Assembly (NCBI GenBank): GCA_963971285.1
Contig: OZ020250.1
Location: 11,888,499-11,952,498 of the forward strand
Direction: 5' to 3'
Length of the DNA: 64,000 nt
DNA from: Astropecten irregularis
Taxonomy: Eukaryota > Echinodermata > Asteroidea > Paxillosida > Astropectinidae
Shown here: positions 24,693-37,881 of the stretch, piece by piece
Position numbering within the stretch: the first letter of the stretch is position 1
Layout: the number at the start of each line of letters is the position of its first letter
The notes under the pieces: generated by a model
The model's database searches: none
Told to the model about the DNA's origin: nothing
What the model saw: the letters and a program-made list of their open reading frames with translations, nothing else
Position numbers and translations under genes: made by a program

Positions 24693-27120
24693 CGGTCATT
24701 CCCACTTCATCATGCATTAGAGTATGACAAGCATTGTTTTTTTGCACAAACACAGTTGACATTATACATGTAATTTATAAAAAATGACCCTAGTATGATC
24801 AAGTCTGTTTGCTATCAAATAAAGTGGATGTTTCCAGGAACCAATTTATTGTGCGATTAACACTTTTTCAGAGTTTCAGACTGTTGTTGTGTTGTGAGAA
24901 TCTTTTAAAAATTATGAACAATCTGTTTGATGTACATCATAACGTGTATATTTATATGTTTAATACATACTGTCATTATATTTTAGGTTCCTTTTTGCAT
25001 TTAAATATTGTTTTTGGGGAGTAACCATCCCTGTAATTTAAGATTGTTTTGCTGTTGGAAAAAGTGAATTAATGAATAGAATAAACATGATTTTGGTGGC
25101 TGATACAACTGTCTCATTGAATTTCTTGAAAGCTTTGTTACAATTTAAATAAATTAAGGTGCATTTTTAATTTGCTGATTTATTTCTGTGTTAGGCTGGC
25201 TAGATAGGCCTAAGGATTTACCACATGTAGTTTCATCTTGCTCCTTTCATCTTTGTCTTTCTTTATTCCCTCAAAATGATTTCCTTTAAGTTTAAGTCTT
25301 GACAGGCCTATTAAAAATAAACTTGCTTAGTATCATTGAAATATGCTTGTTAAATGTGTAAATACCAAACTACTTGTCATAACTTCTTTATATGTGCATG
25401 GGGACACTTAAATTTGGATTCAGCACCCTCATATTAAGTTCAACTGTTTTAAGTTGCCTAAAAATTATACGAAAAATTATAACCATGGGAGAAACTCAGC
25501 CTCGGCCACGGCCTTGGCCTCGGAGACCCATGACTCGGCCTTGGCCTCGGAGATTGTGGACTCGGATACAACACTGGTAGTAACAAAGAAAAATAGTAGC
25601 CCTAGAAGTAGTCTTGTTCAAGACAGTAGTACGTAGTTGTACCTCGCCAACAGATCGCACGTACGTGTACGTGTTAACACAACAAACAACCAGAAATAAC
25701 GTCTACGCCCCACACACAAGCCTGTAATACCGTCTTGTCCATTTACTCCAAACTGCCCGGAAAATTCCGGGCAATAACCCCCCGCGAAGTCGGTGCATCA
25801 TGACGTAGCCTTATTTGCATTAATATATTTAGAAAATTTGCATGGAGATGAAGTCTAGTACCGCAACGACGTCGCAAGCATTATATACAGTACGCATACA
25901 GGTGTATTTACAGTACTTGTAAATTACATGTGCCGTATGTAGGCCTTTATTGATATCGTACCATGGCTGCTGAGGGATCGTATTGAATTTGGAGGCCTTG
26001 GATTTTGCAACACAAATGTCGGGGATTCGAGAGTTTAATTCCGGAGAACAACAAGGCTCTTAGACAACTTGGGAATGGAATAAATTTACTAACCGTGCCC
26101 CTCGAAATCATTTCGTATCTTCATGGAGCCCGGGAACAGACTCCATGGTATCATAATTCAGTGAAATTATTTCATTCATCCCTTCATTCATTCATTTATT
26201 TTGGCAACATACAAAAGTACTGTACACATGAAATACAAATAACGAATAACAAAAGCCCGAGGATAACCCAAAAAGCTGTAAAATAAGGCTTATTCATATC
26301 CTACAATTTCTCGAAATCTTTTTGTGCCGCATGACAGTTGATCGAAGTATAATCAAGCCATGGTTTTGGTAATGACCATGGAGCTATCTGTTGTTAGGCC
26401 TATTGCTCCATGGCAAAACGGTTGCGGCTGAGTTTCAAACGACCGTCATTGCGTGATATGCACACGGTATCTATCACGCCATACCACGTGCGTGGATTGG
26501 ACGCTGACCAAAACAGCGCATTGCACCCCGTTGTTGACCTCAATGAATATGCAATTTTTGCCCACAGAGGTCACGCTCAGTCTTTGTCACGTGACACCAG
26601 AGCAAACCAACAAGACGTTATTTTTCGTAGGTCGTTGGAATGTTCCACTTAGTTTGCGTGTGGGTGGGTAATTGTTTGGAGGGGCTCGCGCATAAATAAC
26701 GTCTTGGACAAGACTACCCTAGAAGTAGTAGGGCCCTACTAGGGCCTAAGTACTAAGTACTACTAACGTTAGGCCTAGTACTACTACTACTACTACTACT
26801 AAATTTGGAATAAATTACCCCAGTCAACTGTCGATATAACTTCAACCACAGCCTTCAAAAGCTCCATTAAGCCTATATTACTACAACTTTAAAATAATAC
26901 ATAGCAGATTAGATCCCGATCCACTCTCGTCAACTTCCAGTATAGTCCCTAGAGGACCTTTCTGAAGTGTTTTCTACAAGGTACAAGGTACTAGACAATT
27001 ACTGGTTAGGCCTAGGCCTACTAGTACTAGGACCGTGTACTAGGCCTACTAGTAGTAGTAGGCCTACTAGTACTAGGCCTAGTACTAAGTACTAACGTTA
27101 GGCCTATGGCTATGTAACGT
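24693..27120. other. Unassigned non-coding stretch with simple repeats
   Basis: 24700-25200 is AT-rich with AATAAA motifs. A hairpin word CCCGGAA-AA-TTCCGGG lies at about 25757. TAC/TAG trinucleotide and AGGCCTA palindromic words occur at 26710-27110. I recognise no gene. Confidence 0.4.
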
Positions 27121-27205
27121 TGTCGTTAGTTGTAGGACTCACCGAAATGTGTGTGTTAGGTTCGAATCCCGCTCCAGTCAATTTTTCTTTGTTCACCTAG
27201 GCTAG
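27121..27205 (+). repeat. tRNA-derived SINE fragment
   Basis: Contains a box-B-like GGTTCGAATCCCGCTCC followed by CAGTCAATTTTTCTTTGTTC. The same downstream word appears at 36302-36420 (minus) and 36600-36655 (plus), defining one SINE family. Confidence 0.55.
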
Positions 27206-27424
27206 GCTACTCTAGTCTTAGAGTCTAGACTCCTAACTGCAGTAGCTTGGTTGCTTCAGAAAATCTTATCTTTAGGCTCCGCAAATTTCGTCCACCCGCA
27301 CTTTTTACCATTTTTTATCACTCCCAGTCCCAGTCTAAACCTTTTTTATCACTTTTTTTTCAGTAACGTTAATACAGTATTACTTGCGCCGCAATCACTG
27401 CCGGCATGTACACAGCCGTCCAAT

Positions 27425-27552
27425 GGGTGCATTCGTTTAGCTAATACGGGTCAGCCCTTATTGATAATGCTCGTGCTATACTGCACAAAACAAGCGGGAG
27501 AAGGGGACGATGTTGACTAGGGTCGACCCAGGGAAGCTAAACGAATGCACCC
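27425..27552. mobile_element. MITE family D, copy 1
   Basis: TIRs GGGTGCATTCGTTTAGCT and AGCTAAACGAATGCACCC. The second copy is at 49530-49668. 27553-28094 next to it is unassigned. Confidence 0.85.
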
Positions 27553-28094
27553 ACTATTACTTCACCCTTTACTGGATGGTTTCTAGATCATCGAATCCCG
27601 CGGCTATTCAGGTTATTCCATTGTACTAAAGGGTAGTTTTAAAAAGACAACACCATTTAGTCGTATGCTCATTATATAGCTAGGCCAATATTGGTATGGT
27701 CGTAGTCTCGAAGATATCCTATTTCATAAACGAAAATATGCGGGCTAACCATATAAATAGTTATGTGTTTTATGGCGAAATAAAAGGAGTATAGGCCTTT
27801 CTTTTGCAACGTCACAGCCCGGAAACTATGGAGTGCCATCAAAGCTGGGCATAAAAAGTATCCACAATTTGAGCACAATTTGTACACAACGATTCATAAA
27901 CATTGACAGATAATCTGAATATAACGGAAACAACACAAGCAATGATGGCATGTATTTTGTATAGCCATGGAAATTTTGCACAAATTTTGAATTTGGCCAC
28001 GCCGTCTTTTGAGAAGACAAAATGATTTGCAACATTTGGCCTCCCATGCCAACCAATGTTTGCAAATAAGAGAAAGATAGTTTGTACCTAATAA

Positions 28095-28235
28095 AAAAAG
28101 TCGACCAATCCTTCAAGCGCGCCACTTAAATTTGATGGCGCGCCATTATCTGGACGGCCAGCGTTGATTTTTCTTTCAGATCTATGTTTTGACGTTTGTC
28201 ATTATTTTTCAACACCAGCAAAATCAGCGCCCACA
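28095..28235 (+). promoter_or_regulatory. Candidate DNAJC9 core promoter and 5' UTR
   Basis: Just upstream of the DNAJC9 start lie a CCAAT box (within CGACCAATCC, about 28103) and two GGCGCGC motifs, about 28115 (minus orientation) and 28136. The second sits in the 12-bp palindrome ATGGCGCGCCAT. GGCGCG cores resemble E2F sites, and CCAAT plus E2F is a common layout for S-phase genes, which would suit a histone chaperone. Only the motifs are seen; the transcription start and E2F use are inferred. Confidence 0.3.
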
Positions 28236-31200
28236 ATGCCGAATTTACTTGAAAGTTGCGATGAGCTGTTCGGCACAAGAGATCTGTATAAAATTTTGGC
28301 TGTTAGGAAGAGTGCTACTGCAAATGAAGGTAGGCCTATGCCTAGTAATCGTCACTCGTGCAGTGTAGGCCTAGGGCCTACCTGTTTTCGAGTCATTTAC
28401 TTTTCGAGGATTGACCTTCTATACGTCACTAGTAATATAGCGCCGTGCAATGCCTGTACCACACTACCAGTTGATTTGTTTTGTGTATGTACTATGGTAG
28501 GTGTACTTGCTCCACCGCAAACCAAATCGGTGTGCCATCAGTTTACTTCTGACTTTTGTATGTAACTTTTTGTCTTGCTTGGAATATCGTGGGGGGTCCC
28601 GTTATCAAGGGGGTCTTGTTTCCGCGGGCTTACCTTCTGCGTTATGCGGCGCGATGTAAACAACTTCGGATGACGTCAAAAAGTTTGTAAGTGATGACAG
28701 ATGTCTCCTCTCTATGCTGACCCCAAAATATGGAAAGTTAAGGCATTACTAGTAAGTTGTATTCGTAAATATCTAATTTGGAGGTTCTTTAGACCTTATT
28801 TAACTAGATACAAAAGTGTCCATACCTTCGAGAGTCATAATAAACAATTAAAACAAAATAAACAATGCACTTTCATTCATAGTTTTGGGTTACAATGTTT
28901 CAAATTGCCATTCGTTCATATTGATGTCGCGTGACTTTATTAGCAACCATGCAATGATGCATGCTGGGTAAACTACTACGCAAGTCTGTAAAGGACACAC
29001 TCCTTATATGATTTGTCCCGCTACTTATAAAATCTTTATTTCCTCTAATATTGAGGGTTATGAAAAAATATTGCAAGGGTTTAGTTTCTTACTTTAAAAT
29101 AATAAAATTTGCACGCAGAATTTTTCTAATGATACTTACAAATTTTTAGAAGAGGTTTTGGGTCTAGTTTTGTGATTTTTTTTTTATGAGAAACACATGT
29201 AATTAATCAATTAACAGGTGTGTTTCCACTAACAGGCAGGAGGTACACAGAGAGTGACTCCCCTCAGGCAACATAAGTTTGTAATGTTGAGAACTTAGGC
29301 AATCACAGAAGAGGTCACCCAGAACAAAATCCCACAATATGAGGCTGGCAAGAAAACCTTTACATAAAAAGAGAAAACACCCAAACTGTCCCAAAGCAAA
29401 ATCCAAAAAGCCTCCCTCAACATCCCAGTCTCAATCTAAGCCTGGTCCAATTAAGCTGTCCTATGCTGCATCTCAACACAACTTCTAGAAACAGTCAAAC
29501 AAATACTAAGTTCCATATTTTTAGTATTTATTTTTAATAATTTATGGCGATGCAAAAATAACAAAAGAATTCTTTTAACATAAAGCATCCAACAATTTAG
29601 CACAGAAATAATGAAAATTAAAAATGAGAGGTCAGAATATAAAAACCTGAATGAATGTGAAATGAATAAAATGAGTGTTTGAAGCATTGAAACGACCACA
29701 AGTGTGTTTTTATTTTAATTTTTTATTTGAAAACTGATAATTTTGAACTATTATAAAAGAACTGATAATTTGATAAGACCAAATTTTACATTCAGGATAA
29801 GGTGAAGTTACTAAAGACACACAAAGTGACAACAAATATTTATTTTTCACATATGGTTTTACGGGAGCACCGTACTACCAACGCAATCCTCGGAAACAGG
29901 GCACAGTCATCCGCGTAGACGCATTGTGAGTTGACATCAGAAATCACAAAGTTGCACAAAAGTAGTTAACATCGGGAAGAATTTAATGTTGTTAGCATAC
30001 TTCCTGGTACATTTGTACCTATGGAAGGTAATTAGGACATTAGTTCACATCTTGCATTTGTTTTTTGTTTTCTTAAATCAAGGAAGAAGCCTTATACCCT
30101 CGGAAACCGGTCACTGGAGGATAAATGCTTACACCCTCGAAAACCGGTACATCGAGGATAAACAACTTGGGCTCTGAACTCCCTTGTTTAATTTAGGGGT
30201 TTACGGTCGGTCTAGCGCCCAAGAGAATTGTGTTGACTCAAATGGGAAAGAATTCCACTGACGGCCATCACTTGTGACTTGTGAACAAACCTATGGGACC
30301 GACAGGGCGTTTTGAGAAAAATGGCTACCGGTCCAGAAAACCTGAAAATCTCACTTTTTAGATAAGCTACCCCAGTTTACACACCTGAGATTGAAGTCCA
30401 TTATGACTTGATCGAATAAGTAACTCTCGGAGGAAATAACCATGTTTTGGTCATGGCCGCCAGTGGAATTCTTTCCTGAAAATCACTCCATCTCTTCTCT
30501 GATTGTCAGGGATGAAATGGAGCCTATAATAGTATTTATTGGTACTCAAGATCATTCCTTGGGATGAAAATCTATGTTTTATTGTTTTCCAACAGAAAAC
30601 CAGACGACCACGATCGAAAGTCGGCCATCTTGTGTGGCTCTGCTCCACACACACATATGTAGTCTTGATTCCAAGACGTTACTGCATAAGTGTGTGTGTA
30701 AGTGCAGTCAATAGAGGGCCTCGCAATGTGTCTAACCGTATGTCTGGTTCCCGGACCCAAAAAGCTCCCGACTATTGAAAGGGTGACCAAAAAAGTAAAT
30801 TTTGGACTTTTTACGGATTTATCTGAAACTTTACGAACTCGTTTTCGTCCGTCTTCGTATAGTTAAGTGGACTGTCGGCTTTTTAGCCAAAATTCTAGAG
30901 CATAATTATTGTCCACTCTTATTTTGCCCAGGTAAAATTACATAAATACTTACAAAAGTGCAAAAATGAATGCTAAAATGGAAACTCGGCAAACTCTAAA
31001 ACTAGCTTCCGCTTCCGGAACCAGACTAGTCTAAACGAAGGTCTTGGAATCAAGACTACACATGTGTGGAGCAGAGCCACACAAGGTGGCAGACTTTCAA
31101 TCTTGGTCGTCTGGTTTTCCATCGGAAAACATAGATTTTCATCACACGGAATGATCATGAGTACAAATAAATAGGCTGCATTGCATTTCATCCCTCACAA

Positions 31201-34200
31201 TCGGAGAAGAGATGGAGTGATTTTCAAGCTGATTTGTAATGTTTTTGTTGTCATTTGGGGACATTTTCGGCGCAAGTACCGTGAAGTACAATTATTTCCG
31301 TGCACAACACATTTTAGTCAATACAATTCTCTTGGGCGCTAGACTGACCGTCAACCCCAAAATTAAAAAAAGGAGTTCAGCGCCCAAGTTACTTAGTCTA
31401 GCCAAGGCTTATGAAGTTATGTTTGATAGCTCCATGCATCATCCCATGCTGCAGTAACTGTAGCCCTAGATTTACACTCCTGACGTTGTCGTATATAGGG
31501 CTATAGGACGTCTAACTTGAACATCACAAGGCCATTATTCCCCACCCCTAAAATGACTGTTAATCGGCGATCTGTGGCATAAAGACTCACCCTGGTGTTC
31601 CTGATGTCGTGAAGAGGCGATCAGAAGATATAAAATTTAATTATCATTTCGGATGTCAACAAAAACGAGAAATTTTCAGCCCAAATTTCAGTACATACAA
31701 GAAAGTGACGGATTCTGTGACTTTTCCCATGGGGCTTTGCAAAATAATAATAAAGAAATACATAAGCATGATCTCTACTAGTCCAGTCTACATTCGATTT
31801 ACATACAATGGAGCGTACAGGACCAGTCTGTACATGTACACACACGCAATGCCGCTGGGAAACTGTTGCCTGAAAAGAGGCAAATGGGTATTAATGCGTT
31901 GCCAGGCTTCGATCTTTACAGCGGCCACCAGCGGCCATTGCCGCGATGCCCCAGCGAATTGCCGCGTTGCCCTTCCAAAAAATCATGTACCTTACGCCCA
32001 CTTGGCCGAGGTGCCCCTTTTCAAAGTCCAGTATTTCAAAGAGGTGATCTTTTTGTGATAAATTGTACAGGATAGACATCGGTTGCCCGTCAGCTCCGAT
32101 TTATAAAAATGAATGACAGCTATATATGCATGTAATACGCACGTGTCGGTAATGTGCACGATCAATGGATGCATAGCGCTGTGTGTAAAACATGCTACAC
32201 AATTGTTGCGGCGACGTACGTACGCGTATTATAGGGGGCCGGGGCCTTGTACATGTATTCTGGCCCTACATGAGTTTCTGCCTCGATATACAGTATACGT
32301 TTCTGCCTCGATATACAGTATCTACGTACGTACGTACGTGCGTGTTCGGGAATCTTGCGATGATTTTGACGCCGGCAACCTTACAGAATATTTAGTTAGA
32401 GTCGTTCATAACTTGCTCAGCGTGACATAACATGAGTGCACCAAATACACACGTTGTACGCGTACGACATGTACAGTAGGCTTGCACTTCCTGCCCGATT
32501 GTGTATTCGCGACTGTGTACTGTGTATTCGCTGGTGCACGTTCATATGCTTTGAATGGTGCAGCGCAGTTCCCAATCTTGGAATTTTCTGAATGCAAGCT
32601 GCTGCATGGGCCGGGCATGCGGTCATGCGGTGTGCATGATTCATCGTACACGACATGTTTACGTCTTCTTCCGTCAGATCGTCGCTTTCGGAAGACTTTT
32701 CACAATATTTTATCAAGTACGTGAAAAGTTTGTTTCTACTTTGCAAAAAAAAAAAATATTCATAGACCTAAGATTGCGCTTCAGAATATGCCAATTAACA
32801 AACTGCTTCAAATAAGATGGGGCATTACTATATCGTCCGGTCATGTGTTTTCACCCGATATGTGTTTTCGCTCCACAAATTCGACTCCCGTTTACCGCGA
32901 GATCGTGCAAGATTCTTTGTGATCAGTATCCCTGAAGTGATGACTGCACTCAGGGCTATCTCCAACATTCAGGATGTTGAAAATAAAGTTTCCAGTCCTG
33001 AGTGATACTCAAAAGTTAAAAAACTATGTGATTTTGGGTGTATATTACTAATGCATTTTAAGGCTAATGTTCAAACGTTTATAAAAGACACAATCTGTGG
33101 TCAAATATTCCAAACTAAACTGTCGTCTGCTCAAGCAACTTTCATTCTTCTGATGTCAGACGGCAGGTCATGTGACCCTGTTGCGATCTGGGTTTTTATG
33201 GCGTGCCAACGAGACAAAAGTGTTAAAGTCTTTCTCTAATCGGATTGACAGTGTTTTGTTTTTCTCCTTTAAATTTCAACTTTGATAAGCTGATGTATCC
33301 ATGTTTAGGCCTCTCAATGATGCCAGATATTATAAAAAATGCTTTGATAATATTCCGCATCAAGATAAACAATTAAATTTAAATTTATTTGCCTTTAAAT
33401 ATGTCATGCATGATATTGTTGATAAATTATCTATAATTCACAATCTTGGAATCAAGACTGTTGTAGAACCTTTTTAAAATAAACTCAATTGACCCAGTAA
33501 GAAGAATCGAGTCAGGACAATATTCCAGCCGTTTTTGAGTGACTTGGTGCACCATAGCTACTCCGATGTCAATGAACTTTGCCACTCAGCCAAGGGGGTG
33601 AAAACACATGACGTCGCGTTTACATAGCGGAATTTGTGTCCCTGTAAATGACGGACAATATTTTCAAAGAATTAGACTTGAACTGCAAGGATTTTTACAG
33701 ATAATAATCTGGAAGTGTCCAGTTGAAAGGTGTGATGGGTGATTTTCTGATATTCCATTTTGTTTCTATTTTTGAGAAATGTTCCTGTTATCGGAGCGAA
33801 AACCGATAACTGCAGGATATAGACATTGGTAGGTTAAAAACAATAATTTGAATTCAATTCTTTTACGGAATTGGCAACCAGTGCAAATCCATCATGACTT
33901 GAAAACGGGTTCTACTTCCTTTATTTCATAACTAGTCGAGCAGCCGACATTTGGACTTGGACGAATGGTTCAAGAGTAGAACTAGGAAGTCCAACTAGAA
34001 GGGAATTACACTGGTCTAACCGGGATGGTACAAATACATTAACATGTTTTTCTGTGTCAGACTGAGATAACAAATATATCCTCTAACTTACTGGATACAA
34101 ATATACAATTACAAATTATGATGAACTTATGATTATTATGATCTTAGGTGTGTAAGTGTAACACTGAGGCGGCATATCTTTTTGTCCTACAATAATACAC

Positions 34201-37200
34201 TTCAAATGCAGCGGAAGCCATTTTTCTCAAAACGCCCTCTGTCGGTTCCATAGGTTTGTGCACAAGTGATGGCCTTTAGTGGAATTCTTCCCTAAATGAC
34301 TGGGTGCGTGCACAGGGTGTCAAAGTGATGTCAGTCATTGTAAATCTTTCCCCCTTTTAAAATTAAGTTTGACACTGACGGTCATACAGGATTTGTAGTA
34401 GCACAACCGTTGAGTCCCAAAATTAAAAGAATCATACCCAAACCTTATGAAGTGCCTCATTAAAAATGTTTCTTTGGAAATTGCCAACAATTGTCTTCAC
34501 AGTGAAGAGGGGATACTACAAACTGTCTCTGAGAGTCCATCCAGACAGAGTTGGTCACGATGAGAAACAGGAGGCAACAGAGAAGTTTCAGGCTCTTGGT
34601 AGGATCTACCGGGTCTTGAGTGATGCAGATCTCAGATCACTGTATGATGAAACAGGTGAGAGTAATCCTACCCTGGATGAGTCAAGAAGTGGGGCAGTAG
34701 TAGTTGCTGCTCATTTGCTATTGGTGTGGAGCTGTAGTATAACAAACCCTAAAAATCCTGAAACCTTCAGAATCCTTCTTGAGGTCATAGAGATTTTGCA
34801 CAAAAACAACTTACCGGTACATGTATGTGTCAATATGTAAATAACCCTTCTGCGTTCTCAAGGGGAGGGGAGGGGATCAAAGATCATCTGAGCCAAGGAG
34901 GACCTGAAATTACTCCTACCCGTAGTCCAAAGTTTATGTTGGAATTTTCTGTAAACTTGTGTTCTTAAAGATAGCCATGGTTCTGTCAAATTCCAGATTG
35001 AAAATTAATTTTAAATTAGCATTTATTGAACTGGTGGTAGAATTTTTTGAGACTGGAATGCTAAGCCTACATCTGGTTCTCTTCAGATTCTCTTGTCATG
35101 CTGAACGTTTAACGTTGTTCTACGTGATTGAAATGTTTTGGACTTGGACCATGTTGGGCCGATTTATACTGGAAAACACCAGAAAATCTCCAGAAAACAC
35201 CGGAAAACTACCCCAAAAACAACATAATTATACTAGACAACACCAGAAACACTGGAAAACACCTGAAAAGTACGATAAAAGACAGGAAAACAAGGGAAAA
35301 CATGTGATATTGCCAAGCACTCAATCACAATAATAACCCTCAACTTCACAGTTAAAAAAACTCATCCAAGGGTCTCTCAGTTGTTGGTATAATACTGCAA
35401 AATTTACTCATTTACAATGAGACTACAATATGTGTTGAACTTTCTGGCATTTCAGGGGAAGTGGACGATGAAATTGACATGGAGAAATGCAAGGACTGGT
35501 CAGCCTACTGGAGAATACTCTTCAAGAAGGTCTCTGTCAATGATGTAAGGGAGTTTGAAGAGAAGTATCAAGGTAAGATAAGCAGCAAATAAGATCAATA
35601 CTTCTGAATTGACAATGACCTCCACTGAGCTTGAAAAAAAGGGGAAGACCGACAGAGTGAACTCAATACACTGGTCAATTTGGATACAGAATTGGTAGTT
35701 TGATAGTCCTCAGTGACCAGTCAGATTTGAAGACAGTGGAGCAGGCTGCAGACACCTTGAACCAAGATTGTGATTCTGCACTGGCTTCATCTGAGCTATT
35801 ACTGCAATTCCCGATATTCAAGTTGCTACGTGTATTTATTCGTAATGTATGGCATATGTATAATTACTCAAAGAAAAACCATACACTAAGTTATAGTACA
35901 CAGAAAATCTTTCAAGTTCGTTAATTGCATATTGATGCCATTGATTCCACTCTATCAAATCAGGACTGGTTTGTTTGTATGGGATTTGATTCAGGGACCA
36001 ACACCCCAGACTCATCCTTAGTCTCCATATCCAGTACAAAATTGTTTTCCTCACCACAAGAGTCCCGCAAGTAAATATGATGTCAGTTTGCACATTATGG
36101 GGCACTCTACATACAAGTGTGTATGCCATCTTTGGGGCTACGCATGGCATTTAAATCAGGCTGAAAATTATGTACAAATATCTTATCATTGTATTACTGG
36201 TACCTGCTTGTAATTCGAAATGATTTATTATTTAAACTGGTTCTTATGAAATAAATTTATCATCAAATAATTGAGGGAAACTGACAAAATAAATTTTTTG
36301 TGTTTGAAAAGTGAAAAAAAGAAAAATTGACTTGTGCAGGATTCGATCCAGCGACCCCTGGAATACCGTTCCGGTGCTCTACCAAATAAATCCAGTCAGT
36401 TTCGCATCTGGTTAGTTGATGATTATATTGATTTAAAAGCTGCATCCTCTTTGAGTGATCCCCCATGTACTGTTCTCAGGTTTCAGCATTGGTAATGTTA
36501 TGCATATCCTTGGGATATAGCGGTATGTGAGTGGTTTCATGGCTTCTGACTGCCAAGCAAACAAAGATAATTGACAATTTGGGACACCACCAACGATATT
36601 CCGTGGGGCCACTGGTTTGAATCCCACTCCACTCAATTTTCCTTTGTTCACTTTTTAATGAAATAAATTTGTAGATTTACTCTTTTAAAAGCATATTTGT
36701 CAGATTTCATTCTGCCTTGTACCGTCCTAAAGGTAGTATCCAATACAGTGCCCTCACCAGAACAGCGTCCTTTAAAGTTGACTAAAACAATTCTCATACA
36801 AACGTTTAGGTTCTAACGAAGAACTGGAGGATTTAAAGGCGTCATATATGGAATACGAGGGTGACATGGATCAAATCCTTGAAAATGTTCTCTGCTGCAC
36901 CTACGAAGATGAGCCGAGATTTACCAAGATCCTCACGGATCTCATTAACAAAGGAGAATTGCCGGAGTACAAGGACTTTACAAAGGAGAGCAAGAAAAAG
37001 AAATCAGGAAGGAGAAAAAGGGTAAAGACATTTGATTCTGATATTCAATTCATTTGTGAAATTGCAGGAGCACCATGTACATACATGTATAAATAATCTC
37101 TGCCTGAGTCCATTTGGCTTGCATTTTGAGTCCACACTCTTGACAACAGACAGGACATACTATTCCAAAATGTCACTCCAGTTGTCAGAATTCATTCTCA

Positions 37201-37881
37201 CAAACAAAGATTTATTTACATTTGCATGGTGCTACCACAAACCTACATGTATTACTAACTGCTAATTTGCCAAAGCGGATGATCAGTGATCGTGTCATTT
37301 TATTTTGTAAGGTAAATGTACCAGCTATAAATGTGGTAATGTGTACACAGTTCACAACTTGTCTTCAAAAAAAGATGAAATTAGTCTCTGCATATTAAAT
37401 AGGAAAATTGAAACAATTTTGATTAGAAGTCAGTGTCAAGAAGAATAGACTAGTGCATTTACCCATGCAAACAAAGGAAATTGCCTCTATGCCACAAAAT
37501 ATACCTGAGCAACTTGGTTAAAATTGCCAAGGAGAATAGGCTAGTGCATTTGTCAATTTTTCTTAAAAAGGAGAAGGGATTTTCATGACAGTAACTTCTA
37601 CCATTCTTGTAAAACTCATATTATGAAAGCATGAATTCCTTTTTATTGTAGTCTCACATAATTTCTAACACCAGGCAAAACAAGAAGCAGAAGAAGCTGA
37701 AAGGCTCTCTGCAGACCTTGGCCTCCAGAAGGAAAGTGGAGAGGATGACCTCTCGGCACTCATCAAGCAGAGGCAGCAGTCTCGTGAACAACAGATAGAC
37801 AGTTTCATGGCCGATTTAGAGGCCAAGTACTGCAAGCCACAGGCTAAGGGCAAGAAGGGCAAAGGGACAAAGAAGAAATGA
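28236..37881 (+). CDS. DNAJC9: DnaJ homologue subfamily C member 9, complete, five exons
   Basis: Exons are 28236-28329, 34503-34655, 35456-35572, 36810-37021 and 37675-37881. All introns are GT-AG and the phases join cleanly to 260 residues plus stop, the same length I recall for human DNAJC9. The start ATG has A at -3. The N-terminus (DELFGTRDLYKILAV) opens the J domain. The catalytic HPD loop is at residues 44-46 (RVHPDRVG), followed by VLSDADLRSLYDE. Later blocks are family-typical: DWSAYWRILFKK, YEGDMDQILENVLC and LEAKYCK, ending in a Lys-rich tail. Known family role: a J-protein that binds histone H3-H4 dimers and recruits HSP70 during histone supply in S phase, in nucleus and cytosol. 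Intron 1 is 6.2 kb and packed with transposons; the other introns are 0.65-1.24 kb. No truncation or missing key residue is seen. Confidence 0.95.
28330..30162 (+). other. DNAJC9 intron 1, first part
   Basis: Non-coding. Holds AT-rich sequence and a short duplication of CCCTCGGAAACCGGT-like words with GAGGATAAA (30097-30163). No exon is recognised. Confidence 0.6.
30163..31390. mobile_element. Large foldback element in DNAJC9 intron 1
   Basis: Two arms of up to about 600 bp mirror each other: AACTTGGGCTCTGAACTCC at the left, GGAGTTCAGCGCCCAAGTT at the right, and deeper GTCTTGATTCCAAGAC against GTCTTGGAATCAAGAC. Related fragments lie at 34200-34450 and 50455-50515. No transposase is seen. Confidence 0.8.
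31391..32339. other. DNAJC9 intron 1, unassigned part
   Basis: No element or exon is recognised, apart from a CGTA/ACGT simple tract at 32210-32345. Confidence 0.4.
32340..32545 (+). repeat. Dispersed repeat, copy of the 1-310 family
   Basis: Ordered shared blocks with the window start, including CAACCTTACAGAATATT and CTCAGCGTGACA. Located in DNAJC9 intron 1. Confidence 0.5.
32826..33345 (+). repeat. Dispersed repeat B, copy 2, uninterrupted
   Basis: Colinear with 10634-11530 but without the MITE, so it serves as the empty-site form. In DNAJC9 intron 1. 33346-34195 beyond it is unassigned. Confidence 0.85.
34196..34450. repeat. Fragment related to the 30163-31390 foldback
   Basis: AAAACGCCCTCTGTCGGTTC and TAGTGGAATTCTTCCC are inverted counterparts of 30243-30330. 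The rest is degraded. It ends about 50 bp before DNAJC9 exon 2. Confidence 0.65.
36302..36420 (-). repeat. tRNA-derived SINE (minus strand)
   Basis: The minus strand reads a box-A-like TTGGTAGAGCACCGG and box-B-like GGATCGAATCCTGC, then GTCAATTTTTC. It lies in DNAJC9 intron 3, head to head with the next SINE. Confidence 0.65.
36500..36660 (+). repeat. tRNA-derived SINE (plus strand)
   Basis: A box-A-like region around GTGAGTGGTTTCATGGC and box B GGTTTGAATCCCACTCC, then CAATTTTCCTTTGTTCAC. Shares its post-tRNA body with 27121-27205. Confidence 0.6.
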
